A stretch of 26,531 bases of DNA from Trichomonas tenax (GCA_023091735.1 JALKBU010000731.1:1-26531), one strand, 5' to 3'; shown: positions 1 to 10,449, numbered from the stretch's first letter. Program-made: numbers and translations. Notes: a model not told the origin generated them from the letters alone.

Positions 1-111
1 AGTCTCATATTCTTAAAATAATAATCTATAATCACACTGTTTATGAATGTATTAATTATAATTGATTTTGTTAATATATTTATAAATTCTGCGATTTAAT
101 ATAGGCTACAT

Positions 112-267
112 CTATATTATTAACATGTAGTTATACCTACAATAGATAAGATAAGAGCTTCCATCATCTTCTAATACAAGATAGTGTTTGTTTAAGCGAA
201 ATCATATTGGATTAGCGGCTTGGTCTTTGTTTGCAGAGATATTATTGATACCACTGTAAACAGAACC
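112..267 (-). pseudogene. decayed coding fragment, unknown family
   Basis: Read on the minus strand, this stretch stays in one frame apart from a TGA at 202-204. It carries a protein-like segment with an NKHYLVLEDDGSS core, flanked by stops (TAG at 112-114, TAA at 268-270). There is no start codon. The composition of the predicted peptide is unlike the low-complexity shadows of nearby AT-rich DNA, which suggests the remnant of a gene. I do not recognise the family. It could also be chance. Confidence 0.25.
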
Positions 268-720
268 TTAGAAAGGCACATAAATGTTTTATCTGATCTA
301 TAGGGGGGTCACTCGTTAAAAATCGCAAAACTCAAAAGAATAAACGAGAAAAAAAATTCAAGGTCATTTTCTATTTGATCATTGTGAGATGTAAACCATT
401 CAAAATAATCTGACATTTACATGTCAAAAAATCCACATGAAATCATCACAAAATTGCAACTTTGTTTATGAATAATTAATCAAATAATCGAAGCTTAATA
501 AAACTATAAAGACCATAAAAAGAAAGAGAAGTAGTAAATTCAAAAACAGCGATGTTCATTTTATGATTAAATAATTTTGATGTTATTCTCACAACATGCT
601 TTCAAATGATTATACAGTAAATGCAATATCTAATGCTCTTTAATATTGCATTTAATATATTTGTCAAATTCATTTCATTATATCTCCTGAAAATTTACAA
701 TCATCTCGAGTATTTTTTGA
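268..720. other. AT-rich gene-free stretch
   Basis: No supported gene. It holds one good copy of the TTTACATGTCA motif (416-426) preceded by TGACA at 411, and a run of six G at 303-308. The minus strand directly after the stop at 721 stays protein-like for about 16 codons and then breaks into many stops, so the end of the neighbouring small ORF may once have reached further. Confidence 0.5.
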
Positions 721-900
721 TTATATAATTTCCAACATTGATTGATAGTTAGGGGAATCACTCGTCAACTGATGGGCCATCATTTGGAAACGAAATAATT
801 TTCCATGACTATTTATTTCATCACTTTCATATTCAAACAAAAATCTTAATGACGATAGAGGAAGATTGGTCATAGTAGACCCACATTTAATTTTTGTCAT
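721..900 (-). CDS. small hypothetical protein or gene remnant
   Basis: A 59-residue ORF from an ATG at 900 to a TAA at 721. The predicted peptide has a mixed, protein-like composition (for example SSLRFLFEYESDEINSHG) but matches nothing I recognise. A TGTCATGTAAA copy of the dispersed motif lies about ten bases upstream of the ATG (910-920), and an AACGATA sequence lies beside it. After the stop, the same frame continues protein-like for a few codons before TGA codons appear, so this may be the front part of a decayed gene. Whether it is expressed is unknown. Confidence 0.3.
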   Translation of the reverse strand: MTKIKCGSTMTNLPLSSLRFLFEYESDEINSHGKLFRFQMMAHQLTSDSPNYQSMLEII

Positions 901-1002
901 AACGATACATTTACATGACAATATTTGAAATGAAAAACATGATAAATATTGATTTGCATACAAAATTGATGCAAATCAAGTTCGTTAAATTATCATCTTA
1001 CA

Positions 1003-1094
1003 TTTTACATGTCAAATATATTTTGCTTGGAAACCGAATGATATTTCTAGTGAGAGAGCACTTCGTCATATACACACCGAAATTTTACATGTCA
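1003..1094 (+). promoter_or_regulatory. two exact TTTTACATGTCA copies upstream of the kinase
   Basis: TTTTACATGTCA occurs at 1003-1014 and again at 1083-1094, the second ending 28 bases before the kinase ATG. Further upstream are TTTACATGACA (910-920) and TTTACATGTCA (416-426). The core ACATGT is palindromic. Repetition and position suggest a regulatory element; this is inference. No TCAYTW initiator is evident near the ATG; the bases just before it are TTTTTTCTGCAA. Confidence 0.45.
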
Positions 1095-1122
1095 GAAAAT
1101 ATTTCGGCAATTTTTTCTGCAA

Positions 1123-2415
1123 ATGAGCTCTTTCGATTCTCCGGACTTATACGGCCTTAAAAGTTGGCTCAAGAAAAAGGGAACGAACCAGGGACTGTGG
1201 CACAAGCGGTTTGTTACTCTCAACGAAAAGAAAATCGTTATATCAAAAGATGAAGAACAAACACACGTCGAACAAGTCATCGATTTAGGACCAGACACCA
1301 CGGCCGAAGTCATCACTGGCGCTTCCACGCCTAGATTTCAAGTTATCCCTTCGACAGGTGCCGATCCCCTTTTATTCACCGCCTCTTCGCCAGAGGAAGT
1401 CGCTCGCTGGGTCGCCGCAATCAACCAAATCAAGCTTCCAATGCAGCATCTGACAATGGATAATTTCCGCATTATTTCAGTTATTGGAAGAGGTTTCTAC
1501 GGCAAAGTTATGCTCGTCCAGAAACTTGACTCTGGAGAGCTCTATGCGATCAAGTCAATTCATAAGTCGCGAATTAACGAGCCAGGAAAGGCAAACTCCG
1601 TTTTGGCCGAACGTAATATCATGATGAGGGCACATTATCCTTTCTTAGTCAACCTCTGCTTTGCGTTCCAGACGCCGGCGAAGTTCTACTTGGGCTTAGA
1701 GTACGCTGCTGGAGGAGAACTTTTCTATCACATGGATAAAGTAGGAACAATTCCTCTAAACGATGCCCGTTTGTACATTGCGGAAATTGGACTCGCGCTG
1801 TCATATCTCCACTCACTCGGTATTGTTTACAGAGATTTGAAACCAGAAAATATTCTTTTCGATGCTGAAGGACATATCAAATTAACAGATTTCGGTCTTT
1901 CTAAGTCTCTCATTGACTCTGAATCAACAACGACATTCTGCGGTACATCTGAATATCTCGCACCAGAAGTCATCATGCAGCAGCCTTATTCTTACGCAAT
2001 CGATGAGTGGGCACTCGGTGTGCTCGCTTTCGAGATGATCCTCGGTGTTACACCATTCTATGATGACAACAAAGCAGTTATGTTCGGAAAGATTGTAAAC
2101 GAGCCTCCGGTCTTTCCACAGGGTCTCGACAACCGCATCATCGATTTCATCAACAAGCTCCTCATGAAGGATCCAAACCACAGAGCAAAATTCGATGATC
2201 TTAAATCTCACCCATTCTTCGAAGGATTCGACTGGGACAAGATCTACAATTGCGAGTATACACCATCATTTGTTCCACATGTCAAGGATCCGCTCAACAC
2301 ACAGAACTTCGATCCAGAATTCACAAGCGAAATCGCTGCAGATTCATTTGTTCAGCCAGCAATCGGCGATGATGGCGCAGTCCAGGGATTCTCATACTAT
2401 GATAGCAATATCTAA
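1123..2415 (+). CDS. PH-domain AGC protein kinase, Akt/PKB-like
   Basis: A 430-residue Ser/Thr kinase of the AGC family with the Akt arrangement. A PH domain at about 9-105 ([16 protein letters not shown]96 in the last helix) would bind phosphoinositides and bring the enzyme to membranes. The kinase domain at about 115-367 is complete: glycine loop G122-R-G-F-Y-G127, ATP lysine K144, helix-C E163, catalytic YRDLKPEN (D238), DFG at 256-258, activation-loop TFCGT (T271) and APE at 280-282. The C-tail has a turn-motif candidate NFDPEFT (T401) and an imperfect hydrophobic motif VQGFSY (420-425), in which the first Phe is Val. Length is close to human Akt (about 480). The start is the first in-frame ATG and PH homology begins at once. 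The stop runs into TAAA. The family is secure; the specific Akt orthologue is not. Confidence 0.93.
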   Translation: MSSFDSPDLYGLKSWLKKKGTNQGLWHKRFVTLNEKKIVISKDEEQTHVEQVIDLGPDTTAEVITGASTPRFQVIPSTGADPLLFTASSPEEVARWVAAINQIKLPMQHLTMDNFRIISVIGRGFYGKVMLVQKLDSGELYAIKSIHKSRINEPGKANSVLAERNIMMRAHYPFLVNLCFAFQTPAKFYLGLEYAAGGELFYHMDKVGTIPLNDARLYIAEIGLALSYLHSLGIVYRDLKPENILFDAEGHIKLTDFGLSKSLIDSESTTTFCGTSEYLAPEVIMQQPYSYAIDEWALGVLAFEMILGVTPFYDDNKAVMFGKIVNEPPVFPQGLDNRIIDFINKLLMKDPNHRAKFDDLKSHPFFEGFDWDKIYNCEYTPSFVPHVKDPLNTQNFDPEFTSEIAADSFVQPAIGDDGAVQGFSYYDSNI

Positions 2416-3385
2416 ATGTCATTAAATATTTATAAGATTCTTTATATTTTAAATAATTCGTATTAGATTCTAGTTTTATTAATTTCTTTTCTGTCTTGTT
2501 ATATTTCCAAATACTCTTTGTAAATTAAACAAAAAAAATTTGTCACAATTTATAATATTGAGGATATAGCAAAATATGTATAATACAATATAGTATTCCA
2601 TCGATGTATTATGAATTTATATTTGATAATATATTATAATGATATTATTAATTCGAATAATAAATTTAAAATACTAATTAATATTGCTTTTGTAATGGGT
2701 CTAACTTACCTTATGCTTATTAAAATATTGCTCATTTTGGCTATAAACATGAATTTAAAATGTGTCAACTTCACATCAATAAAAAAATCATAAATTCATT
2801 ATTTCTTGTATATCAGCATAATGTGCAATGACTAGATATTGATTTGATAATCATTTCACTATGAAATTTATAAATGAGACCGTAACAAAGTTGCAGCTGA
2901 AAAGTGACAATAATGGTCAATGTGACAGATCTATACAAAGCAATATTAAAAAAAGTTGTCGAGACTCAGTTACGCACATAATGAATCTCTCAGCCATACA
3001 CTCTCATCTTCACTCTTTATTATCTTGTTTTTTAAGTTTTAAGTTTGAAATATTCGAATATAATACATAATTGATAATCTGATGTTTTTACTTTACAAAT
3101 GTCAGAATTCGACTTTACTTGTCAGAACCTTGAAATGTGACTGCACTTTTGTTACACACTCATTTATAAATTTACAAAATCATATTTTGATTTAATTCTA
3201 TGATTTTAATAATAGAATTTAAGATATAGGAATTTATATTTTTCATGGATTTCAATATATGGCTAAGAGTTTATAGTTTTATAAAGTCAATAAATCTTTT
3301 TCAATTAATTGATAGATAGATATGTGATATTATATAGATACAATAGGGAGAATATTAACAATAATATACAAACAAATTTATTGAC
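2416..3385. other. AT-rich intergenic region
   Basis: About 970 bases between the ends of the kinase and CLASP genes, which converge. Short ORFs here have low-complexity Ile/Asn/Lys-rich products and are not supported. It contains an AAAAGTGACAA sequence (2900-2910) and two relatives of the dispersed motif, TTTACAAATGTCAGAA (3092-3107) and TTTACTTGTCAGAA (3114-3127), close together. Confidence 0.5.
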
Positions 3386-5257
3386 CTATAAATTAAGTCT
3401 CTTTTTGAACTTGGAGATGATCATTTTTTGATTCTCATTGAGTTTGTCGGAATTAAACTTATCACCGGCGGCCTTCATGAGAAAAATGATACACATAGTG
3501 GCAGCCCTTCTTGCTGTTATACTGTCGTGAGACATTTGAGGGATAACAAGATCAGGAAGAAAATCAATAACTTTCGCAGCAGTATTTAAGCTGATGTTCA
3601 TAACGTAATTTGACAAAACAACCAAAAATCCTGGATTTGTGATAAATTTCGAAATCTTCTTCTTGTTGAAGCCTTGCTCGAATATAGCGAGAATAATCTT
3701 TTCGCATATTGGCGCAGAAATGCTATCTTGGTTAGCTTCATTCACAAATATTTCGAATGATGATTCGAAAGTTAAATTAGGGATTCTTTTGATCAATTGT
3801 TCGCATAGCTCTGCAGCAAGACGTGGATTCCTATTGAGGAATGACGGCAACATCTTTGAGTTATTCACGTCATTCAAGAATTTCGTGGATTCAACTGACG
3901 CGTAAACTTCTGTTATCAAATCATCATATTCTTGATTGTTTTCTGCTTTGTCGATAATCTCTTCTAATGGTTCTTTCTTCGGTGTCAACTTAACAATGAT
4001 TTCATTTAATGTTTCGTCATCACCGACTGATCTTTTAAGTTCTACAAGTTTTGGAACAGTTACTTCACTGAAAACTTCTGGATTCGAACTATAAACGTGT
4101 TTAATGAATGCCAATCGATCTGGATCTCTCGTGAATAGCTCCAGAAGTGTATCAAGCGTGTATGCGTTCATTGCTGCTTTGAGGACTTTTTCATCGAGTT
4201 CCATTGATATTAAAATGTCTGCGATAACTTCTTTCATTTCATCTTTGTATTTCTTGAGAAGTTTCGGAATAATGCTGTAAAGAGTTGGATCATAAGGTGT
4301 GATTTCAACAGCAGCAGGGAATGATTCTTGAATGGACTTCAGCAAACGCTTTTTAGAAGCAGGAATTGGAGAATCAATTTGTTGAGATATCGTGTGAATA
4401 ATTGATGTCGCGTCTGCTTCTGAATGAGGTTTGTTTGATAGCGGTGGTGCTGCTGGCAGCGCTGGTAATGAAGGCCTTGGAGTTTTCAATATTTGAGGAA
4501 TTCTCGGTAATAATCTTCGTGATGAATCTTTCGATGAAAACTTGAGCGCTGAGCTTGGCGGGGTTCCAGAATTTGGTGCTTGAAGTACCTGAGCTGGTGA
4601 TCCTCTAAATACACCACGAACTTCGCTTGAAGCGTCTTTTCTTAATTTAGTAATTGCAGTTGAAATATCAGTTTGAAGAGGTATGAAAATATTCTTTGGC
4701 CAGCTTGTTGTCATTATCTTAAGTGCCTCTGCAACGATTAAACGCCTCGCTGATGATTTGTCGGATGATTTATCTAAAATACAACGCGCTGTTTTCCTTG
4801 AAGGAGAATTTAAAACGATTTCGACAATAGCGCAGTGGCAGGATTGAGAAATAACCGCTGTTCCGTGTGTTGCTTGTTTAAAAAGATTTGGAATGAAAAT
4901 TTCGACGAAATTTGCAAACTTCGCGCCAAGAACTTTAGACAAAGCGCATGCAAAAAGCGCTCCCCATTTCACTAGTGTAGATCTTAAGTCCGTAACTACA
5001 GCAGCAATTCCTGGAACGATTTGAATTAGGTTAAATTCTGGAAATTCGAGGGCTCCACCCTTCAGTAGTGACATACACCGCCTGATTGCGTTGAATTTCG
5101 AGTCCCATTCGGATTTATCTTCAAGTTGTTGTGCCAATATTTCGATTTCTTTCACTGCTTCAGAAGAATTCTTCAATTGGACGACTTCGACAAGTTCAAA
5201 TGGTGCTTCAAACATTTCTTTTGAAAATTGATCATCACCATATGAAGCTCTCCACAT
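3386..5257 (-). CDS. CLASP-like TOG/HEAT microtubule-associated protein
   Basis: A 623-residue protein whose first part (about 30-215) resembles the CLASP N-terminal TOG domain, with EWDSKFNAIRR, VVTDLRSTLVKWG, LGAKF and T-AVISQSCHCAI in the order seen in CLASP proteins. TOG domains bind tubulin and stabilise microtubules. Residues about 217-278 form a Ser/Pro/Arg-rich basic linker typical of microtubule-lattice binding, with PRIP (251-254) and SPIP (296-299), which are close to SxIP end-binding motifs. The remainder is alpha-helical, HEAT-like, without an obvious second canonical TOG. It is far shorter than animal CLASPs (about 1,500). The ATG at 5257 is the first in frame; the stop is TAG. 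A role in spindle or flagellar-axostyle microtubules is inference. Confidence 0.82.
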   Translation of the reverse strand: MWRASYGDDQFSKEMFEAPFELVEVVQLKNSSEAVKEIEILAQQLEDKSEWDSKFNAIRRCMSLLKGGALEFPEFNLIQIVPGIAAVVTDLRSTLVKWGALFACALSKVLGAKFANFVEIFIPNLFKQATHGTAVISQSCHCAIVEIVLNSPSRKTARCILDKSSDKSSARRLIVAEALKIMTTSWPKNIFIPLQTDISTAITKLRKDASSEVRGVFRGSPAQVLQAPNSGTPPSSALKFSSKDSSRRLLPRIPQILKTPRPSLPALPAAPPLSNKPHSEADATSIIHTISQQIDSPIPASKKRLLKSIQESFPAAVEITPYDPTLYSIIPKLLKKYKDEMKEVIADILISMELDEKVLKAAMNAYTLDTLLELFTRDPDRLAFIKHVYSSNPEVFSEVTVPKLVELKRSVGDDETLNEIIVKLTPKKEPLEEIIDKAENNQEYDDLITEVYASVESTKFLNDVNNSKMLPSFLNRNPRLAAELCEQLIKRIPNLTFESSFEIFVNEANQDSISAPICEKIILAIFEQGFNKKKISKFITNPGFLVVLSNYVMNISLNTAAKVIDFLPDLVIPQMSHDSITARRAATMCIIFLMKAAGDKFNSDKLNENQKMIISKFKKRLNL

Positions 5258-5830
5258 AAAATTAATTTTTTTGAAAAATTTTAACGCAATTTTTCAAACT
5301 CAAAATTTTACTATATTTAGAATTCGCACATCTAAATATTCACTTTTTGCATTAAGCTTTTCTTCTTTTAATTTTATCTAAAAATCTAAAATGGAAAATA
5401 ACTATGCCAACTCGATAAACATATCTTCTTCATTACAAGCTATTTATAATTCAATTGCCATTGGAATATAAACATAATAATTTTTTTCATTATTTACTTT
5501 ATCGGTAACAGCTATTTATTTTTATATGGTTAAGCTATTATTAATGATTATTTCATGAATATTGCATTTTCATAAGAATTAAAGTATTAAAAATTTTCTC
5601 TTCCATATATCAGTCGGAAAGAAATAATGATGTGTTATACCTTGGACAATCTCAAATCTAATGGACTGCAAATATCACCATATGAGTTTTTAATTATGAA
5701 ACTCTATATTTATCGAGATAAAAGGAAATTAATTTATTTAATAAATATGTTCAATAAACACATGCGAGATATCTCTTAAGCAATGGATGTTCGATTTTTT
5801 CTTTGTGTGAACACCTTTTCCTTTAATATA
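5258..5830. other. AT-rich intergenic region upstream of CLASP
   Basis: About 570 bases of AT-rich DNA with many stops in all frames. A short plus-strand ORF beginning near 5783 lies antisense to a decayed minus-strand gene and is not supported. No TCAYTW initiator is seen close to the CLASP ATG; the preceding bases are an A/T run. Confidence 0.5.
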
Positions 5831-6426
5831 TCAACGAAGTTTAAATACCAATTCACGGATCATTTTTGCAGTAACAGGTCCATTTATGTGGTTGCAAATA
5901 ATGGTGAGAAGAGCTCCTACTTTCCATCCGGATTCAGTAAGATCATACTGAATGTCCTGCCTCTGATTTATCGGCAACAATAGAGAAGTGATCTCCGCTC
6001 TTTTTAACTGCCGTATTAGTTATTTCATAAGTTGCGAGTTTTGTACCTTCTCCAGCTTTGTACTTCGAAAACTGATGGAATAAATGCCTTCCTTTGTTCG
6101 TATACTTCATAACATTAAAATATATGTTGTTCGAAAACATATATAGTTTGTAACACTTTCTACTGTTAATCTGAATTCTGAACCAATTTGTTGAGCAACA
6201 CTTTCCAAGTTTTGTGGTCTATAAATTCGATAAAATGAATTTAGTTTTTCTTCACGAAAGTTCTTCTTCATAACATTCATTAGAACTTCAGTTACCATGG
6301 ATTGAACTTCGCATTTATTTTCTGTCTACAAATGCTCTTTTGTTCATTCCAATCGAACCCACTGAAGTCCGGAGGCAGTGTACTCCTGCAAAACCGAATC
6401 ATCGAGCACAGCAATAACATATTTTC
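5831..6426 (-). pseudogene. heavily decayed gene, identity unknown
   Basis: One minus-strand frame reads as protein across about 600 bases but is interrupted by several stops of all kinds: TGA, then TAG, upstream of 6298, a TGA near 6107-6109 and a TAA before the last segment. It ends at a TGA at 5831-5833. Clear protein-like segments include YRPQNLESVAQQIGSEF and the final part with LTESGWKVGALLTIICNHI. Open segments also occur in the other two frames (for example LPPDFSGFDWNEQKS), so small insertions or deletions probably add to the stops. There is no usable start. I do not recognise the family; it is too degraded to assign a function. Confidence 0.5.
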
Positions 6427-6873
6427 AAACATAAATTATGGCAAATGTCACAATTATTGACAAATGACAAAAAATTATCGACTAACATGAGATGTCATCT
6501 ATTCAAAATTTAGTTGAAAAAAAGAATTATATTTTCAACTATGTTCACCGGAAAAAGTTGTAATATTAATAAATAGATATTACATCATTTTTACTATATT
6601 AATGACCTTAATGTTTTTGTAAAATGCTATGCATTCATAATGTTTATAAATCAATATTATCGGTTGTCACTTTTCATGTTAGTCACCCCTTAAATGCTTT
6701 CAAATGTCAGCCAATGATTATAAATAAAATTAAATGACACAGGTTGTTAACAACTTCATCAATTTGGTATTCCAATAAGCAAGCAAGTACATTAAAAATT
6801 CATTTTTTTTTGCACTAAAATGTTAATTCGAAAGTCATCTTTTTCATTTTGAAAAATAGCCTAATATATCTAT
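6427..6873. other. intergenic region with TGTCA-type sequences
   Basis: No gene. The stretch is rich in ATGTCA/TGACA sequences: CAAATGTCAC and GACAAATGACA (6444-6470), ACATGAGATGTCATC (6485-6499), TTGTCACTTTT (6664-6674), CAAATGTCAGCC (6703-6714) and AAATGACAC (6732-6740). They resemble the dispersed motif and initiator-like sequences found elsewhere in the window. Confidence 0.4.
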
Positions 6874-7938
6874 TTATAATAAAATACATAATATATTAAT
6901 TCTTCGGAACAGAGCCACTGAGAAAGTCCTCTCAGCAAGCATTCTGAACAATGTATCTATAACTACAGCGAATGTCGCACTGAGTGTTGTCACATTTGAT
7001 CCGAGTTCTTTCTTGTAAGATAATAATTTGTTATCAACGAGAATCTGGTGGTATGTGTTTGTGTAAGTCAGCCCTGCAATAGAACCGACGACGAAGATGG
7101 AAATGAACTCGAACCAGATCGGCATCCAATGGAGCATCGCCTGCAACATCCAAGCGAAGAAATTGATCACTTGGAATGTTGTGAGATATGGAAGATATAG
7201 GAACTCAAAGAAAGATAGAGAAGCACAGAAGATAAGAAGTCCTAAGATCTCAACGGGCCACAGTAATGGGAAGAAGTACTTGTGATCTCGTTGAAAGTTT
7301 TCCGTCTGTGCGCAATCTAAAAATGCTGTCGCAATAACATCCTGAGAGAAATAAGTGATATCATAAGTGAGGAAGTAGTAAAAGATCTTCTTGAGGAACT
7401 TTGGTGAGTAGGAACTCGATTTCTCTGAAGCTTCTGATGGTAATATTGCATTTTCTGAAATTAACGGTTTTGAGTCTATTTCTGCTGGTTTTTCTCTTAA
7501 CACACCGAAGTATGATGTTGCGAATATGGCAACGAACGGTAAGAAGCACATAAACGAATATTCATAATTAAATTCGATATCAATGAACATAATCGCGAGT
7601 AACGCTCTAACAATACCTGAGAGTCCTATTCCAATGCCTCAGTATTTCATCATAGATGACTTTTTAATATAAGCCATGTAACCAATAACAACTGATTCTC
7701 CAAAGAAAGAGGAAGCACCGAGTAAGAAGATTGCGATTAAGTATAACCAAAACTTTGGAGCGAAAGCAGTGCCGAAATATCCAATCAACATCAGCAAAGT
7801 AATGGATAAAAAGCGAGCATCGTATGATATATTGTGTTGTGTGCATGCGGTGTTTATAGATCCAGCGAAAAGACCACTAAAACTCAAGGCCATGACAATG
7901 AAGAAGGATATGTTGCTGGCGATGCCCAGAATCGCCAT
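6874..7938 (-). pseudogene. CLN3/battenin-like membrane protein with one in-frame TGA
   Basis: A multi-pass membrane protein that resembles the CLN3 family (battenin, yeast Btn1), which acts in lysosome or vacuole membranes. Family hallmarks are the N-terminal NISFFIVMALSFSG segment, the FFGE motif (E81), the glycine-rich GIGIGLSG motif, and C-terminal GLTYTNTYHQI followed by KELGSNVTTLSATF. The frame is open for 354 codons except for a single TGA at 7639-7641 (codon 100). In CLN3 proteins a Trp precedes the glycine-rich motif, so TGG to TGA is the simplest explanation. The frame is unbroken on both sides. The loop between the first membrane segments looks short. The ATG at 7938 follows a nearby upstream stop, and TCACTATG there fits an initiator. 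The stop is followed by A (TAAA). It may be a recent pseudogene, a strain allele, a base-call error or readthrough. Confidence 0.75.
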
Positions 7939-8548
7939 AGTGATCTTCTAACAAAGAGTTGAAGGTAAATCGTTTTCTTCCACTTTGTAATAAATTTCGA
8001 TCGTAAATTGAAATGGCAATGGGTCATATTTATTTTATGATGTATTTGTCTGTTTCTGGTGATTTTATAGCGCTCACATGGTTTACATTCAAATATTTTG
8101 TGATCACAAAGACAATTTGATAAACACAAGGTCAGGAACTATATATTCAATCATAAATATCGACGAAAATAATATTTGTAATTACAAATGTCGAAAATTT
8201 TGATTGTTGGCTATGGATAAAAAATATATCTTTCGAAACAAGTGATTAATATGAGCAGTGGCTGCCCCTTTGCCTACAGTAACTTATGCGATACCCAAAT
8301 TTAAGTCATTTTTCTAATATTTAATTACACCAATTCAACATTGAATTCAACCTCAACTAACAAAGTTTTCAATATACTCAAAGTATAAAGATTCTTCTTT
8401 AATTTACACATTACAAATTACAAATATATATTGAATTCAGAAAAATATTTCATGTTTAATATAAAAACGCAGTGGGAATATCTATTACATACGTTTTTAT
8501 ATATGATTCAATTAAATATTTAGCATTTAAAAAGAAATACAAACAATT
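7939..8548. other. intergenic region with a GC-richer patch
   Basis: AT-rich spacer without a supported gene. A GC-richer island at about 8252-8296 stands out and contains GCAG-TGG-CTGC, a small inverted repeat (8255-8265). It could be part of an RNA gene, but I could not match it to any known RNA and see no further conserved structure. Confidence 0.3.
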
Positions 8549-9841
8549 TTATTTAATCAAACTTTGAGGGAATGAAATTGATAACTCAGGAGGCTTTGAA
8601 TAATGTAGCACTATCTTTTCACAATCATTTGGTGTGAAACTACCAATAAATGTTGTTGCATCATCAATCGAATTGAATTGCAGAATGTTTTTGTCTTCAA
8701 TATACTTTTTTCTATACTGCTGTGCATATGGTTGAAGATCATATGTGTTTGGACGAACAGAGACGTATTCTGAAGGATTCCACATATCAATAAACGTAAC
8801 AAGATCTGGGTCCTCTTGATTCTGACTGTAATCCTTGAAGTCTAACTGTCCATTCATTTTATTTGTCTCTGGATGAACATCTCTTCTTGAAGATAATTCA
8901 ACTTTGATTTTTGAACCTTTGTATGTCATTTTATCGATATTTGTCATCGCCAGTCTCGCATAGAAAGCGTTTCTCATCTGTATATAAGTGATATATTGAC
9001 TTTGTTTTTGAATCAATTTGACTTTAAGCACAGCACCATATTGTTTGAAAATATTTCGCGCAAAATCAGCAGATGGAGCAATTAAACCATTAACAGTCAA
9101 TGAGTTTCCGTAAGCTGGATCAAATTGAACTGGTCTAACGAAATCAAACACTCTTGGAATGTCATTGCTTTCTTCTGGCTCAAAGAAAGGAATCTCGTTT
9201 GTTAATCCTTCTTTTAATAATTCGAATTGTTGCATTGCACCAGGAACAGTGAAGTCAAAGCTTTTAGAATTGTTATATTGGACGATAATGTTTGTGCATT
9301 TTGAATATTCTGCATGAATCTCAAATGATGGTGAATATCTGTTGAGCTTTGAAAGATTAGCAAGCGCTAACGCAGCTTGATCAATAGTTTCCATCTGAAC
9401 TAAAGCGAATTTGTCCTTATTTTTGAAACATATTATTTTTTGAACAATACCAAAATTTGAACATTCTTCATAAATGTCGTGAATTCCTAAATAACAGCGC
9501 AAACGAGTGATTTGGAGGCAAATAACTGGAGATCTCTTCATCTTTTTTTGTGTTAAACTTAATGCAACAATTGATGGAATTGAAGAAATTGTTACTGTGG
9601 CTCTGAGCTCTGGGATATAATACTTCTTGTCATTAACAAATCTTTGAGCTTCCTGAGCTGTCTCAAACTGTATTAATCCTTTTGTGCCAAAGAAACAAGT
9701 TGTTTCGATTCGATAGTTCTTGAAATACTTGGATATTGATGCCCATTTTGTTCCTTTTTCCAGGTCAATGATGTTAACAAGCCTATGGTCATCCATTTGT
9801 GCAGGGGGAAAGTTCCATGGCATTGCGAGAATTCTCGACAT
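8549..9841 (-). CDS. polypyrimidine tract-binding protein (PTB)-like, multi-RRM
   Basis: A 430-residue RNA-binding protein with three or four RRMs in the PTB/hnRNP L arrangement. RRM1 is at about 20-88 and weak. RRM2, at about 104-195, is the most diagnostic: SPVICLQITRLRCYLG, IVQKIICFKNKDKFALVQM, then EYSKCTNIIVQYNNSKSFDFT, which matches the extended fifth-strand region of PTB RRM2. RRM3 at about 246-318 (SLTVNGL, YGAVLKVKLI, YKGSKIKVELSS) is followed by LDFKDYSQN, like the GLTKDY after PTB RRM3. The C-terminal 60 residues look like a degenerate RRM4. PTB proteins bind CU-rich RNA and control splicing, stability and localisation; with few introns in parabasalids, a stability or translation role is more likely (inference). 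The start is the ATG at 9841. The stop overlaps TAAA. Confidence 0.85.
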   Translation of the reverse strand: MSRILAMPWNFPPAQMDDHRLVNIIDLEKGTKWASISKYFKNYRIETTCFFGTKGLIQFETAQEAQRFVNDKKYYIPELRATVTISSIPSIVALSLTQKKMKRSPVICLQITRLRCYLGIHDIYEECSNFGIVQKIICFKNKDKFALVQMETIDQAALALANLSKLNRYSPSFEIHAEYSKCTNIIVQYNNSKSFDFTVPGAMQQFELLKEGLTNEIPFFEPEESNDIPRVFDFVRPVQFDPAYGNSLTVNGLIAPSADFARNIFKQYGAVLKVKLIQKQSQYITYIQMRNAFYARLAMTNIDKMTYKGSKIKVELSSRRDVHPETNKMNGQLDFKDYSQNQEDPDLVTFIDMWNPSEYVSVRPNTYDLQPYAQQYRKKYIEDKNILQFNSIDDATTFIGSFTPNDCEKIVLHYSKPPELSISFPQSLIK

Positions 9842-10449
9842 CAAATTTTTTTCAAATAAATCTACCGCAGTAACAATTTTGGCTAAATATTTTCAATTTT
9901 GGCTAAACTTTGGATATAAGTTTTTTAGGTGTTTTGCAGCTGTTATTTGCAATTTTTAAGAATTTTACGCTTGATGCATTTTTTGAAAGAACTCATTGAT
10001 TTTTTCTATAAGAGTTTTCAAAATTAATCTTCTACTTTTGAGCGCGATTTTTATACTGTAGAAAATGCACACACCTCAATTATTTTTATGTTTATATACA
10101 ATTTCAAAAAACTAACATTAAAACTTGAAAACTAACTAAATTTGAAACGAGATTTTAGAAATTTCATCAATTGAAACATTTTAAGCATCTCCATTACTTC
10201 AAAATATATAACTTTTTGTTTTCCAATCATAGCTATTGTTTAAATAAGTATTGTTCAAATAATTATTCAATCAATTCCTCACACAGTTAAAATTAAACTA
10301 GTATACTTATCTATGCAGATATGCACATAGATTGAAGGTCGTCATCATAATATCTAGTTGCAAAAACATTATTTTGATGTGTTTTAGGAATTTTACTTAA
10401 ATATGACATGTAAAGATTGATTTGTCGTGTAAATCAAAGTGACATTGAT
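9842..10449. promoter_or_regulatory. divergent spacer between PTB-like and beta-helix genes
   Basis: About 600 bases of AT-rich DNA from which both flanking genes are transcribed outward. It contains a TGACATGTAAA copy of the dispersed motif (10404-10414), about 35 bases upstream of the beta-helix ATG, closely followed by GTCGTGTAAA. TTTTGGCTAAA is repeated at 9878-9888 and 9898-9907 near the PTB start. No TCAYTW initiator is obvious at either gene. Confidence 0.35.

Noticed and set aside
2611..3070. Two short plus-strand ORFs
   Set aside because: Composition is that of AT-rich spacer (Ile, Asn, Lys, Leu) with no domain or promoter signal.
7639..7641. TGA read as Trp genome-wide
   Set aside because: TGA ends the RRM protein right after its domain, ends the SLC35F6-like protein, and is followed at once by TAG in the F-BAR-like gene. 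TAA and TAG also interrupt the decayed genes, so a standard code fits better.
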